Part shown: piece after piece, positions 1 to 5,871 of the stretch
Layout: each line of letters begins with the position of its first letter
Position numbering within the stretch: the stretch's first letter is position 1
NCBI GenBank assembly: GCA_024681475.1
Contig: JAILAT010000038.1
Span: 1 to 42,522 of the forward strand
DNA length: 42,522 nt
From: Bacteroidales bacterium
GTDB lineage: Bacteria > Bacteroidota > Bacteroidia > Bacteroidales > P3
Reading direction: 5' to 3'
Translations under genes and position numbers: made by a program
The notes under the pieces: generated by a model
What the model was told of the DNA's origin: nothing
The model's database searches: none
What the model saw: only the letters and a program-made list of their open reading frames with translations

Positions 1-220
1 CGCAATGATACTCTAATGGAGTGACAACCTTACTAGTAGGGTCTAATAAGCAATATCTACCGTTTATGTTCACTGATAGAATATCGCAACAATCATTATA
101 TTCATCACTTTTTCTCATTTTTTGACCTTTAACTAAATTCTGAGCGTAGGCTTTATTGCCGATGGGCCACATAATTCCACTCATCACCAGCATTGCAATC
201 AATATTTTCTTGGTCTTCAT
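1..220 (-). CDS. Secreted WG-repeat-like protein, N-terminal part (cut by window edge)
   Basis: The reverse strand opens at an ATG whose complement ends at 220 and stays open to the window edge (73 codons visible). The first ~26 residues form a signal peptide: KTKK, then a hydrophobic stretch, then NKAYAQ. The following part contains NGRYCLLDP and SKVVTPLEY, which resembles one WG repeat (pattern YGyId..Gk.vip..Y). Bacteroidales encode many secreted WG-repeat proteins of unknown role. The C-terminal bulk lies outside the window, so repeat number and any extra domain are unknown. The gene is too short here to be conclusive, but signal peptide plus motif make a real gene likely. Confidence 0.7.
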   Translation of the reverse strand, partial: MKTKKILIAMLVMSGIMWPIGNKAYAQNLVKGQKMRKSDEYNDCCDILSVNINGRYCLLDPTSKVVTPLEYHC

Positions 221-275
221 GTCTTGTATTTATTATGTTAATGATTCCCTGTATTATTTTGTATTATTCGATTTG

Positions 276-306
276 CAAAGATACAACATTTTCCCCACAT
301 GACAAT
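276..306 (-). promoter_or_regulatory. Promoter of the WG-repeat gene
   Basis: On the minus strand TATCTTTG (276-283) matches the Bacteroidetes -7 box TAnnTTTG. An ATTG lies at 303-306, 19 bp further upstream, close to the TTTG -33 element. The predicted leader is about 50 nt. Confidence 0.55.
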
Positions 307-529
307 GAAAAATATCAAAATCAACCCGAAAACAATTCAATCCCCTGATATATCTCATATAGTAGTAACCGTGCAAGCCCACGCCGCAGTCGTAAAAAAT
401 CTACAAAATCCACAAGATCTCTGTCGCGCAGCGGCAAGGCCTAATCCCGCCGCAGGCGGAAATAATATACCAGATTTACCAAATTTCGTGAGGCCGCATG
501 CCGAGCAGGAGAATTAATCAAGAGAAAAA
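307..529. other. Intergenic stretch without a convincing gene
   Basis: This is the rest of the 309-bp gap between the WG-repeat gene and the DUF2752 gene. A 72-codon plus-strand frame (299-517) crosses it, but it has no ribosome site, no recognisable domain and an unconvincing composition. I see no RNA gene or clear terminator hairpin. Confidence 0.4.
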
Positions 530-931
530 TCATATCCACTCCTCAGTGTGCACCACATTCCGGAGCACCCACCACACACACAACAGCACCACATAGGTGA
601 TGACAACATAATAGTTTGTCGTCCATCGGTGCAGCCGTGGCAGCTCCCTCTTGAACAGCGTCCCCGTCACCAGTGCAATGATATAAGGCAATGATATACA
701 AAGAAAAGGATTGTAAAGAAATGCCGCGCGAAAGTCGCCATGCAGCAGACTATACAGCACACGCTGGTTGCCGCAGGCCGCACAGTCCCACCCCGTCAGC
801 ATCTTGAAAGGGCATTTCGGAGCCCACACCGAGTGGGTAGGGTCGAAACGCGAATAGACAAAAAGAAGCACGCACACCACCACCGTTCCAATGGCGATGT
901 ACGTGATTCTTTTCTTGTTGGCGGTATTCAA
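530..931 (-). CDS. DUF2752 membrane protein (array member 1)
   Basis: A 133-residue membrane protein. The DUF2752 signature is plain: CPFKMLTGWDCAACGNQR, then LLHGDFRAAF and YNPF. That is the family's CP...TG..C..CG..R motif, followed by HGdf..A...NP. A hydrophobic N-terminal helix (about 10-27) and two further helices (about 75-95 and 108-127) give three membrane segments. The paired cysteines (DCAAC) could bind a metal or form a disulfide; the family has no known function. It lies 3 bp behind the zinc-ribbon/CD225 gene and is the last gene of the minus-strand array, so it is probably co-transcribed. A paralogue is at 3046-3432. Confidence 0.85.
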   Translation of the reverse strand: MNTANKKRITYIAIGTVVVCVLLFVYSRFDPTHSVWAPKCPFKMLTGWDCAACGNQRVLYSLLHGDFRAAFLYNPFLCISLPYIIALVTGTLFKRELPRLHRWTTNYYVVITYVVLLCVWWVLRNVVHTEEWI

Positions 932-934
932 TTT

Positions 935-1531
935 TTATAAATCCGATATTATAAAGATAAAATAAATTATCCCGATGATTATTCCGCAGATAAGGCTGTA
1001 TTTGATATATTTCTGCGCATCTTCGGCTGCTGCCTCAGCACCAAATTGGTCACCCTGCGACCATAACTTGTCTACTTTTGCAGCGTTGACGATAGCAGGA
1101 ATACCTAAAGGCCAGCAGCAGAAGAGGGTCACCAGAATGGCTGGAACCAAGTGGTTGTTTGGAGCCTGCGCTGTTGGGCGTTGGCCGTTTCCCCTATTGT
1201 TCTGCGGATACGTGTTGTTCATCCGCTGAGGAGGTACAACAGGGCGTTGTGGAGTGTCCGTCCAGGTGTAGTCCGATTCCGAGGCCACACTGTCGTTGTT
1301 TTGAGCCTGTGACAAGTCTTCCTTCAGTCCGTTGATCTGTTGTTTAAGTGCCTCCAACTCCTTTTTCAGTGCGTCGTTCTCCTCCTCGATACTGGTGTCT
1401 TTTTGGGGGATGACGAATACGATACGTTCGTCGCACAAGGGACAGTGGCGCACCACGTTCTCACCAGGAGTAAACTCCTTCTCATTGATTTCAACGAGCG
1501 TCTTGCATCGGGGGCAAGTCTGTTTTATCAT
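935..1531 (-). CDS. Zinc-ribbon, coiled-coil and CD225/dispanin membrane protein
   Basis: A 198-residue three-part protein. Residues 1-42 contain two CxxC knuckles (TCPRCKTL and HCPLCDERI), consistent with a zinc ribbon. Residues 48-78 are rich in E, K and L in a heptad-like pattern and probably form a coiled coil. A polar P/Q/N-rich linker follows. The C-terminal ~75 residues are a CD225/dispanin domain: VPAILVTLFCCWPLG, AAKVDKLWSQGD, and a final hydrophobic helix. The domain matches vertebrate IFITM proteins in layout (re-entrant helix with CC, then KVD..W..GD..GA..A...A, then a membrane helix). Zinc-ribbon plus CD225 proteins often sit near other small membrane proteins. It is the only member of the array with extra cytosolic domains, so it may be the hub. 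Confidence 0.85.
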   Translation of the reverse strand: MIKQTCPRCKTLVEINEKEFTPGENVVRHCPLCDERIVFVIPQKDTSIEEENDALKKELEALKQQINGLKEDLSQAQNNDSVASESDYTWTDTPQRPVVPPQRMNNTYPQNNRGNGQRPTAQAPNNHLVPAILVTLFCCWPLGIPAIVNAAKVDKLWSQGDQFGAEAAAEDAQKYIKYSLICGIIIGIIYFIFIISDL

Positions 1532-1615
1532 TATTCTTCTGATATTAGATTGATAATTGCCTGTTATAGGTCATCAGGTTGTTTGCTGATGATCCCTTTT
1601 TCAATATGCTCTATA

Positions 1616-1930
1616 TCAATAATCCATTGCACCAGCAGCTGCCAGAATCACAATTAAAATAAAGTAGAGTATCCAGAACACACCAGCAGCGATGGCACTA
1701 TAGATGCAGAACTTCTTAGCCTTGTTGGATGCTTCCTGTGCTCCCATGTAGTCGCCCTGGTTCCACAGCTTATCCACCTTGGTGGAGTTCAAAATAGCAG
1801 GGATGCCAAGAGGCCAGCAACATCCTACTGTCACAAGAATGGCCCAAACCAAATAGTTGTCAGGCTGGGTCATCGGCGTGTTGTTGTCGTAACCGTTGTT
1901 GTAATTGTTGTCGTAATAATTGTTATCCAT
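1616..1930 (-). CDS. CD225/dispanin (IFITM-like) membrane protein, copy A
   Basis: A 104-residue protein. A polar N-terminal tail of D, N and Y repeats (MDNNYYDNNYNNGYDNN) precedes a CD225 domain: YLVWAILVTVGCCWPLG, STKVDKLWNQGD, GAQEASNKAK, then a long C-terminal membrane helix. The double cysteine corresponds to the palmitoylated pair of animal IFITM proteins; whether it is modified in bacteria is unknown. The tail is identical in the first ~20 residues to the next copy (1999-2301), so the two arose by recent tandem duplication. The ATG follows one of four copies of a shared leader element (1940-1963) that supplies an AGGG ribosome site. Confidence 0.88.
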   Translation of the reverse strand: MDNNYYDNNYNNGYDNNTPMTQPDNYLVWAILVTVGCCWPLGIPAILNSTKVDKLWNQGDYMGAQEASNKAKKFCIYSAIAAGVFWILYFILIVILAAAGAMDY

Positions 1931-1939
1931 AATTCTTAA

Positions 1940-1963
1940 CCCTGGTCCGTGTCGGGCGCAACT
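1940..1963 (-). repeat. Shared 24-bp leader element, copy 1
   Basis: On the minus strand this reads AGTTGCGCCCGACACG, then GACCAGGG, ending 9 bp before the ATG at 1930. It differs from the other three copies at one base (G for A after CACG). The terminal AGGG can serve as ribosome site. Confidence 0.85.
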
Positions 1964-1998
1964 ACTATTTCTGTAATAAAATGATTGTTCTTCTGGTT

Positions 1999-2301
1999 TT
2001 AGTCCGCCAGTGTACCAATGACGACGAGGATGAAATATAAGAACACAGCTATTCCGCCACCTATAGCACCATATATGGCAAATTGTTTGGCTTTTTTTGA
2101 TGCTTCCTGGGCTCCATTGTAGTCACCGGCAGTCCATAGTTTGTCAACTTTTGTGGCATTGAGGATAGCGGGAATACCCAAAGGCCAGCAGCACATTACG
2201 GTAACCAAGATTGACCAAACCAAATAGTTGTCAGGTTTCAGCATCGGCGTGTTGTTGTCGTAACCGTTGTTGTAATTGTTGTCGTAATAATTGTTATCCA
2301 T
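1999..2301 (-). CDS. CD225/dispanin (IFITM-like) membrane protein, copy B
   Basis: A 100-residue near-duplicate of the downstream gene. It has the same Asn/Tyr/Asp-rich tail, then YLVWSILVTVMCCWPLG, ATKVDKLWTAGD, GAQEASKKAK, and a hydrophobic C-terminal helix. The tail is almost invariant while the last membrane helix and C-terminus have diverged (GTLAD here, AGAMDY in copy A). This suggests the exposed tail and the CD225 core are conserved and the C-terminus is free to drift. The ATG at 2301 sits 9 bp after leader-element copy 2. It is probably co-transcribed with the rest of the array (68-bp gap to the next gene). Confidence 0.88.
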   Translation of the reverse strand: MDNNYYDNNYNNGYDNNTPMLKPDNYLVWSILVTVMCCWPLGIPAILNATKVDKLWTAGDYNGAQEASKKAKQFAIYGAIGGGIAVFLYFILVVIGTLAD

Positions 2302-2310
2302 AATTCTTAA

Positions 2311-2334
2311 CCCTGGTTCGTGTCGGGCGCAACT
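2311..2334 (-). repeat. Shared 24-bp leader element, copy 2
   Basis: Identical over 24 bp to copies 3 and 4, and one mismatch from copy 1. On the minus strand it contains CCCGACACGAACCAGGG and ends 9 bp before the ATG at 2301. Confidence 0.85.
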
Positions 2335-2370
2335 TACTGATTTATTATTAATTGTTTGTCAAAATATCGT

Positions 2371-2706
2371 TTACCACACTAACTCCTCGCTAGCCACCAC
2401 TCCGATAATAATCACCATATACACCACAAAGAATAGGATGTACAATATCCAGAACGCAACTGCCAAGCAGGCTCCGATGATGAGGAGCTTTTTTGCGGTC
2501 TTGGCTGCATTCAGGGATCCCATGCGGTCGCCTTCTGCCCACAGCAAGTCCACCTTGTTCGAGTACAAGATGGCAGCAACGCCCAAGGGCATGCATAGCA
2601 ACACCGTCTCCAATATCGACCACACCATCAGGTTGTCGGGCTTTGTGACAATCGGCTCTATGCCTTGGCTTTCTTTCTTGATAATCTCGTTTTCTTCCAT
2701 CGTCAT
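2371..2706 (-). CDS. CD225/dispanin membrane protein, divergent copy C
   Basis: A 111-residue protein starting MTMEENEIIKKES. Its CD225 core reads LMVWSILETVLLCMPLG, YSNKVDLLWAEGD, GSLNAAKTAKK, followed by a hydrophobic C-terminus rich in V and I. Only one cysteine of the usual CC pair remains (LLC), and the acidic N-terminus replaces the Asn/Tyr tail of copies A and B. The first nine residues match the upstream gene (2720-3037), so these two form a second duplicated subfamily. No leader element is seen upstream. The start follows the stop of the upstream gene by 13 bp, so translation probably depends on the operon transcript. Confidence 0.85.
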   Translation of the reverse strand: MTMEENEIIKKESQGIEPIVTKPDNLMVWSILETVLLCMPLGVAAILYSNKVDLLWAEGDRMGSLNAAKTAKKLLIIGACLAVAFWILYILFFVVYMVIIIGVVASEELVW

Positions 2707-2719
2707 TATATTTTATTCT

Positions 2720-3037
2720 CTAATCAATATCAATCCAATCATACATATCCGCTATACTAATAGCAAAGAAAAGGAAGCACAGGTATAAAAACCAAGCCAA
2801 AAAGCTCAGGATGATTAATCTTTTTGCTCTCTTATGTGCTTCAATAGCTCCATTGTAGTCTCCCTTTTTCCACAGTTTGTCTACTTTGCATGAGAATAGT
2901 ATGGCAGGAATGCCGAGAGGTAGACAACACAGTACTGTTATTATAATAGACCATACCAACGTGTCTTTTGGTTTTGCCATGGTAGGCCTGGTACTGTTTT
3001 TGAAGTTATCTATAATCTCGTTTTCTTCCATCGTCAT
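2720..3037 (-). CDS. CD225/dispanin membrane protein, copy D
   Basis: The frame is open further upstream (to 3115), but that part overlaps the DUF2752 gene. The ATG at 3037 gives MTMEENEIID, the same start as copy C, with AAAGGA about 14 nt before it; the resulting protein has 105 residues. The CD225 core reads TLVWSIIITVLCCLPLG, FSCKVDKLWKKGD, GAIEAHKRAKR. It is followed by a helix rich in F and L and a short acidic tail (DWIDID). Start choice between 3037 and the second ATG at 3031 is open. It lies directly behind the second DUF2752 gene (8-bp gap), repeating the DUF2752/CD225 pairing seen at 530-1531. Confidence 0.83.
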   Translation of the reverse strand: MTMEENEIIDNFKNSTRPTMAKPKDTLVWSIIITVLCCLPLGIPAILFSCKVDKLWKKGDYNGAIEAHKRAKRLIILSFLAWFLYLCFLFFAISIADMYDWIDID

Positions 3038-3045
3038 TTGTTTTT

Positions 3046-3432
3046 TTATATTCCTTTCTGTATGCTCCATACCCAATTCGCCAGCACCAATACCCCCACC
3101 AGCACGTACATCCATGGCTTCATGTGGAAGTGCATCACTTTGTCAAGCGAGTTGCTGCCCCTCACGGTATCCACCCACAGCCACACCACGTACACGATAA
3201 ATCCTACCTCTGCTATTAACACCAACGGGTTGGTATACAGCGCATCGTAAAAGTGTCCGTGCATCAGGTGCCGCCACGCGCGCGTCGTGCCGCAGCCAGG
3301 GCAGGGGATGCCCGTCAACTTGTGAAACACGCACGGCGGATAGTAACTGGTGGCGCTGTTAGGCAGCAGCCCCAATACCACCGCCACGACCAGGGCTATC
3401 GTCGTCAGGATGGCGCTCTTGTATCGCTTCAC
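3046..3432 (-). CDS. DUF2752 membrane protein (array member 2)
   Basis: A 128-residue protein with the DUF2752 signature: PPCVFHKLTGIPCPGCGTTR, then LMHGHFYDAL and TNPL. Three membrane helices are predicted at about 8-24, 71-89 and 107-124. The start codon is GTG (complement of 3430-3432). Here the cysteines are CPGC, closer to the family consensus than the DCAAC of the 530-931 copy. It is preceded by a TM2 gene and followed by a CD225 gene. The first ~13 codons recur at 4160-4206 as a truncated remnant, so the TM2/DUF2752 unit was once duplicated as a block. Confidence 0.85.
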   Translation of the reverse strand: MKRYKSAILTTIALVVAVVLGLLPNSATSYYPPCVFHKLTGIPCPGCGTTRAWRHLMHGHFYDALYTNPLVLIAEVGFIVYVVWLWVDTVRGSNSLDKVMHFHMKPWMYVLVGVLVLANWVWSIQKGI

Positions 3433-3459
3433 TCAGCATACCCTCCTTGCAAGGTGGCT

Positions 3460-3819
3460 TTATATCAGGATGGACTCGTTGAATTTCTTCAGGTTGTACT
3501 CGTAGGTGGCTTTCTGAATCAAAAAGATGTCGACAACCCACCAGGCGAGTCCAACGACTGTCCAGCCGAGTAATACTGATACCAACAATTTCCCGATGCC
3601 CAAGCCAACATGACCCAGCATGAAGCGGTCCACGCCGATATAGCCCGCGAATATCGAAATGATGAGCATCATCGTAGGGTTGCGGAACGAAGTTGCATTC
3701 AGCATTGTGGCCTTCTCGTCGGGCAACTCTGCCAGTTTCTCTTTAATTATCACCCACTGAGGAGTGCTGAAGCACTCTTTGTTCGTCATCACAAACATGT
3801 CGATCTTTTTTTGATCCAT
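3460..3819 (-). CDS. TM2-domain membrane protein 1
   Basis: A 119-residue protein (MDQKKIDMFVMTNKE at its start). The ~45-residue cytosolic N-terminus precedes a TM2 domain: PTMMLIISIFAGYIGVDRFMLGHVGLG, then LLGWTVVGLAWWVVDIFLI. The G..G.DRF.LG motif between the two helices is the TM2 signature. It ends in a charged tail ending FNESILI. The ATG at 3819 is chosen because AGGG of leader-element copy 3 sits 8-11 nt upstream; the open frame upstream of it reads through the leader. About 75% similar to the second TM2 protein (4235-4576). TM2 proteins are of unknown function in bacteria. Confidence 0.85.
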   Translation of the reverse strand: MDQKKIDMFVMTNKECFSTPQWVIIKEKLAELPDEKATMLNATSFRNPTMMLIISIFAGYIGVDRFMLGHVGLGIGKLLVSVLLGWTVVGLAWWVVDIFLIQKATYEYNLKKFNESILI

Positions 3820-3827
3820 CGTGTCTG

Positions 3828-3851
3828 CCCTGGTTCGTGTCGGGCGCAACT
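3828..3851 (-). repeat. Shared 24-bp leader element, copy 3
   Basis: Same sequence as copies 2 and 4. In the TM2 leaders it is followed by CAGACACG before the ATG, whereas the CD225 leaders have TTAAGAATT, so the element itself is what is conserved between gene families. Confidence 0.85.
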
Positions 3852-4006
3852 GCTATTGTGCCTTGGGCTCGCAAAGCCTATTGTTGTTTTTATCGAAAAG
3901 CGGAGCCACCCTCCCGTTCTGTAAAACAGCGTATCTGTACGTATGTTACTGTCTTTTAGATTGATATATCGCTTCTCTTACTGGTTTTCTCTGTTGTATA
4001 ATTGTG

Positions 4007-4036
4007 CAAAGATACGCTTTTTTATATAAGTACAAA
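4007..4036 (-). promoter_or_regulatory. Promoter of TM2 gene 1
   Basis: TATCTTTG (4007-4014, minus) and TTTG (4033-4036) are 18 bp apart. This predicts a leader of roughly 185 nt ending in leader-element copy 3. Confidence 0.65.
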
Positions 4037-4063
4037 CTTTTCCATGAAAAAATAAGAGGTTTT

Positions 4064-4086
4064 TCTAGAAAAAAGTCCGAAGGACT
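4064..4086 (-). terminator. Intrinsic terminator behind TM2 gene 2
   Basis: On the minus strand AGTCC-TTC-GGACT is followed by TTTTTTCT. It lies downstream of the TM2 gene at 4235-4576 and upstream of the promoter of the next TM2 gene, so the two TM2 genes are separate transcription units. Confidence 0.65.
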
Positions 4087-4137
4087 GATAGAGAATAGAC
4101 AGGGATGGAGGCCATAGGCCGAAATCCCTGTTTTATA

Positions 4138-4206
4138 TCATTCATCTATACTTAACCCCAAAGGGGCGACTATCGTCGTCAGGATGGCGCTTCTGTGTCG
4201 CTTCAC
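4138..4206 (-). pseudogene. Truncated DUF2752 remnant
   Basis: A GTG-started frame of 22 codons begins KRHRSAILTTI, matching KRYKSAILTTI at the start of the DUF2752 gene at 3432. It then diverges and stops (VAPLGLSIDE). It lies in the same position relative to TM2 gene 2 as the complete DUF2752 gene does to TM2 gene 1. It is therefore the stump left when a duplicated TM2-DUF2752 block lost its distal part. Confidence 0.7.
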
Positions 4207-4234
4207 ACAGCAGATCCCTCCTTGTAAGGCGGCC

Positions 4235-4576
4235 TTAGATCATGATGGACTCGTTGAATTTCTTCATGTTGTACTCGTAAGTGGCATTCTTGATCAGGAA
4301 GATGTCGATAATCCACCAGATGCTGCAGCCACCGCCAGTAATAAGTTTCAGGGCTCCGAGAATATAGTCACCAATCATGAAGCGGTCTATTCCCAATTCG
4401 CCTAAGAAGATTGAAATGATCAGCATCAGCGTAGGATTGCGGAATGAAGTCGAGGTCACTTGAACGGCTTTCGAGTCGGGCAGCTCTTCCAGTTTCTCTT
4501 TGATCATTACCCACTGCTGAGCGGAGAAGCACTCTTTGTTCGCCATTACGAACATGTCAATTTTTTGTTGATCCAT
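4235..4576 (-). CDS. TM2-domain membrane protein 2
   Basis: A 113-residue TM2 protein starting MDQQKIDMFVMANKECFS. The TM2 domain reads PTLMLIISIFLGELGIDRFMIGD, then a shorter GGGCSIWWIIDIFLI second helix, and the tail ends FNESIMI. The N-terminal ~45 residues (KE.F....W..IKEKL.ELPD.KA) are nearly the same as in TM2 protein 1, and the inter-helix loop is the divergent part. The ATG at 4576 is placed behind leader-element copy 4. It has its own promoter and terminator, so it is a monocistronic duplicate. Function is unknown; like the others it is a small inner-membrane protein. Confidence 0.85.
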   Translation of the reverse strand: MDQQKIDMFVMANKECFSAQQWVMIKEKLEELPDSKAVQVTSTSFRNPTLMLIISIFLGELGIDRFMIGDYILGALKLITGGGCSIWWIIDIFLIKNATYEYNMKKFNESIMI

Positions 4577-4584
4577 CGTGTCTG

Positions 4585-4608
4585 CCCTGGTTCGTGTCGG
4601 GCGCAACT
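4585..4608 (-). repeat. Shared 24-bp leader element, copy 4
   Basis: Identical to copies 2 and 3. The bases just upstream (GCAACT-TGC-AGTTGC on the minus strand, 4602-4616) form a perfect small hairpin that includes the element's 5' end; the other copies lack it. Confidence 0.85.
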
Positions 4609-4761
4609 GCAAGTTGCCTCAGGCTCACGAGGCCTATTGTAATTTTTGCCGAAAAGTGGAGCCTCTCTTTCGTCCTATTTATCATTAAGTATTATTTATA
4701 CTTTTGATTTTTAGAACAATAAGGCACTTCTCTTGCTAATTATCCTCTTATAATATAAGTG

Positions 4762-4791
4762 CAAAGATACGTTTTTTTTAATATATACAAA
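4762..4791 (-). promoter_or_regulatory. Promoter of TM2 gene 2
   Basis: TATCTTTG (4762-4769, minus) with TTTG at 4788-4791, spacing 18 bp. Spacing and leader length equal those of the TM2 gene 1 promoter, so promoter and leader were duplicated with the gene. Confidence 0.65.
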
Positions 4792-4954
4792 TAAATATCT
4801 TAAATTTTTTTTAAGATTCCATCCGAAAAAAACAAGAGTGAACCTCTGTTAATAACCTCGGGGTGAGGCTAACTCTTCATGGCCCCGCACAAGGAATGCA
4901 CAATGGGGTAACATGACGGGAACAATAACCGTCACAGAAAGACGTGCTTTCAAA
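4792..4954. other. Intergenic region with small inverted repeats, no gene seen
   Basis: This is the remainder of the 416-bp gap between TM2 gene 2 and the PHP gene. It contains several short GC-rich inverted repeats (CCTCGGGGTGAGG at ~4856-4868, and GACGG/CCGTC around 4917-4934) amid AT-rich sequence. No open frame with a ribosome site is seen. A structured RNA is possible but I recognise none. Confidence 0.35.
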
Positions 4955-4983
4955 GAATAAAAAGATCCCACCCAAAGAGGATC
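4955..4983 (-). terminator. Probable terminator of the PHP phosphatase operon
   Basis: On the minus strand GATCC-loop-GGATC (4964-4983) is followed by TTTTTATTC, 10 bp behind the stop codon of the PHP gene. The stem is short. Confidence 0.5.
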
Positions 4984-4992
4984 GCCCTCAAA

Positions 4993-5871
4993 TCAGATTG
5001 TCTCCACGACTTCGCGATAGCCTATCTCTTTCAAGAATTCGTAGGCGCCTTCAAAACGGTCCAGGTTGTCTGGCGCGTGGGCGTCGCTGCCCACCAGCAC
5101 AGGAATGCCCAATGTGTTCATATGGCGTATGCTCTCTTTGGCAGGATAGAAATCGCTGTGGCGTCCTTTGTATATGCCGCGGGTGTTGATTTCGCAGATG
5201 CAGCCTGTCTCTTTTATCAGCTGTAGCGTCTCGTAGAGCAGGTCGCGGAACCACGGCTCGTCGTAGTGGAAATAGCGGTTCTTGTTGTGCATCACTATCT
5301 TGTCCACATGGCCCACTATGGCTGGTGTTCTGCCGTCGCCGCATATCGCTGCCCAGCGGGGCAGCTGTTCTATCATGGCGTTGTTTTGGTGGAAGAAGGC
5401 GCGCACTCCGGCGCGGATGTCGCCGCCAAACAGTTTGTGCAGCCCTTCGTCGTAGGTCTCTTGTCGGCTGCCGTCGATAAACCACAGGCGTTCTGCGGCC
5501 TCACTCTTGTGCTGGCGCAGATGCTCGGCTTCGCTGGGGTGGGGGAGCAGGTGTACGCTGCCGATGAAATAGTCCAGCCCGCCGCGCCGGATAAGGTCGC
5601 TGAAGTCGTCCAGCACGCCAGGGATGTAGTCAATCTCCAGGCCGAGTTTCAGCTCAATACGGCCGGCGTATTCCTGTTGCAGCTGCCGCACCTCGCGGCA
5701 GTAGGCTTCATATTCTTCATCCTTGATGGCGAATGTGTTGGCGAAGGGCACAGGGGCATGCCCCGAGAATCCGAGTGCGCAAAAGTTGTGCCCCAGCGCG
5801 TATTCCACATAGTCGCGCAGCTCGCCTTGGCCGTCGCAGTAGTGGGAGTGAGTATGATAGTTAGAAAGCAT
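4993..5871 (-). CDS. hisJ: PHP-domain histidinol-phosphatase (HisJ type)
   Basis: A 292-residue PHP hydrolase, probably hydrolysing histidinol phosphate to histidinol in histidine synthesis. The metal-binding motifs of the family are present: HTHSHYCDG near residue 6, GFSGHAP near 35, GLEIDYIPG near 100, GSVHLL, IVGHVDKI, EINTRG and the final GSDAHAP. Length fits HisJ/HisK-type enzymes (~270-290). The start overlaps the end of the upstream barrel gene by 11 bp, so the two are translationally coupled in one operon. No other his gene is visible. A different phosphoester substrate is possible for this PHP group, so the symbol is by family resemblance. Confidence 0.8.
   Translation of the reverse strand: MLSNYHTHSHYCDGQGELRDYVEYALGHNFCALGFSGHAPVPFANTFAIKDEEYEAYCREVRQLQQEYAGRIELKLGLEIDYIPGVLDDFSDLIRRGGLDYFIGSVHLLPHPSEAEHLRQHKSEAAERLWFIDGSRQETYDEGLHKLFGGDIRAGVRAFFHQNNAMIEQLPRWAAICGDGRTPAIVGHVDKIVMHNKNRYFHYDEPWFRDLLYETLQLIKETGCICEINTRGIYKGRHSDFYPAKESIRHMNTLGIPVLVGSDAHAPDNLDRFEGAYEFLKEIGYREVVETI

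Noticed and set aside
299..517. 72-codon frame on the plus strand
   Set aside because: No ribosome site or family, and it begins in the promoter region of the WG-repeat gene.
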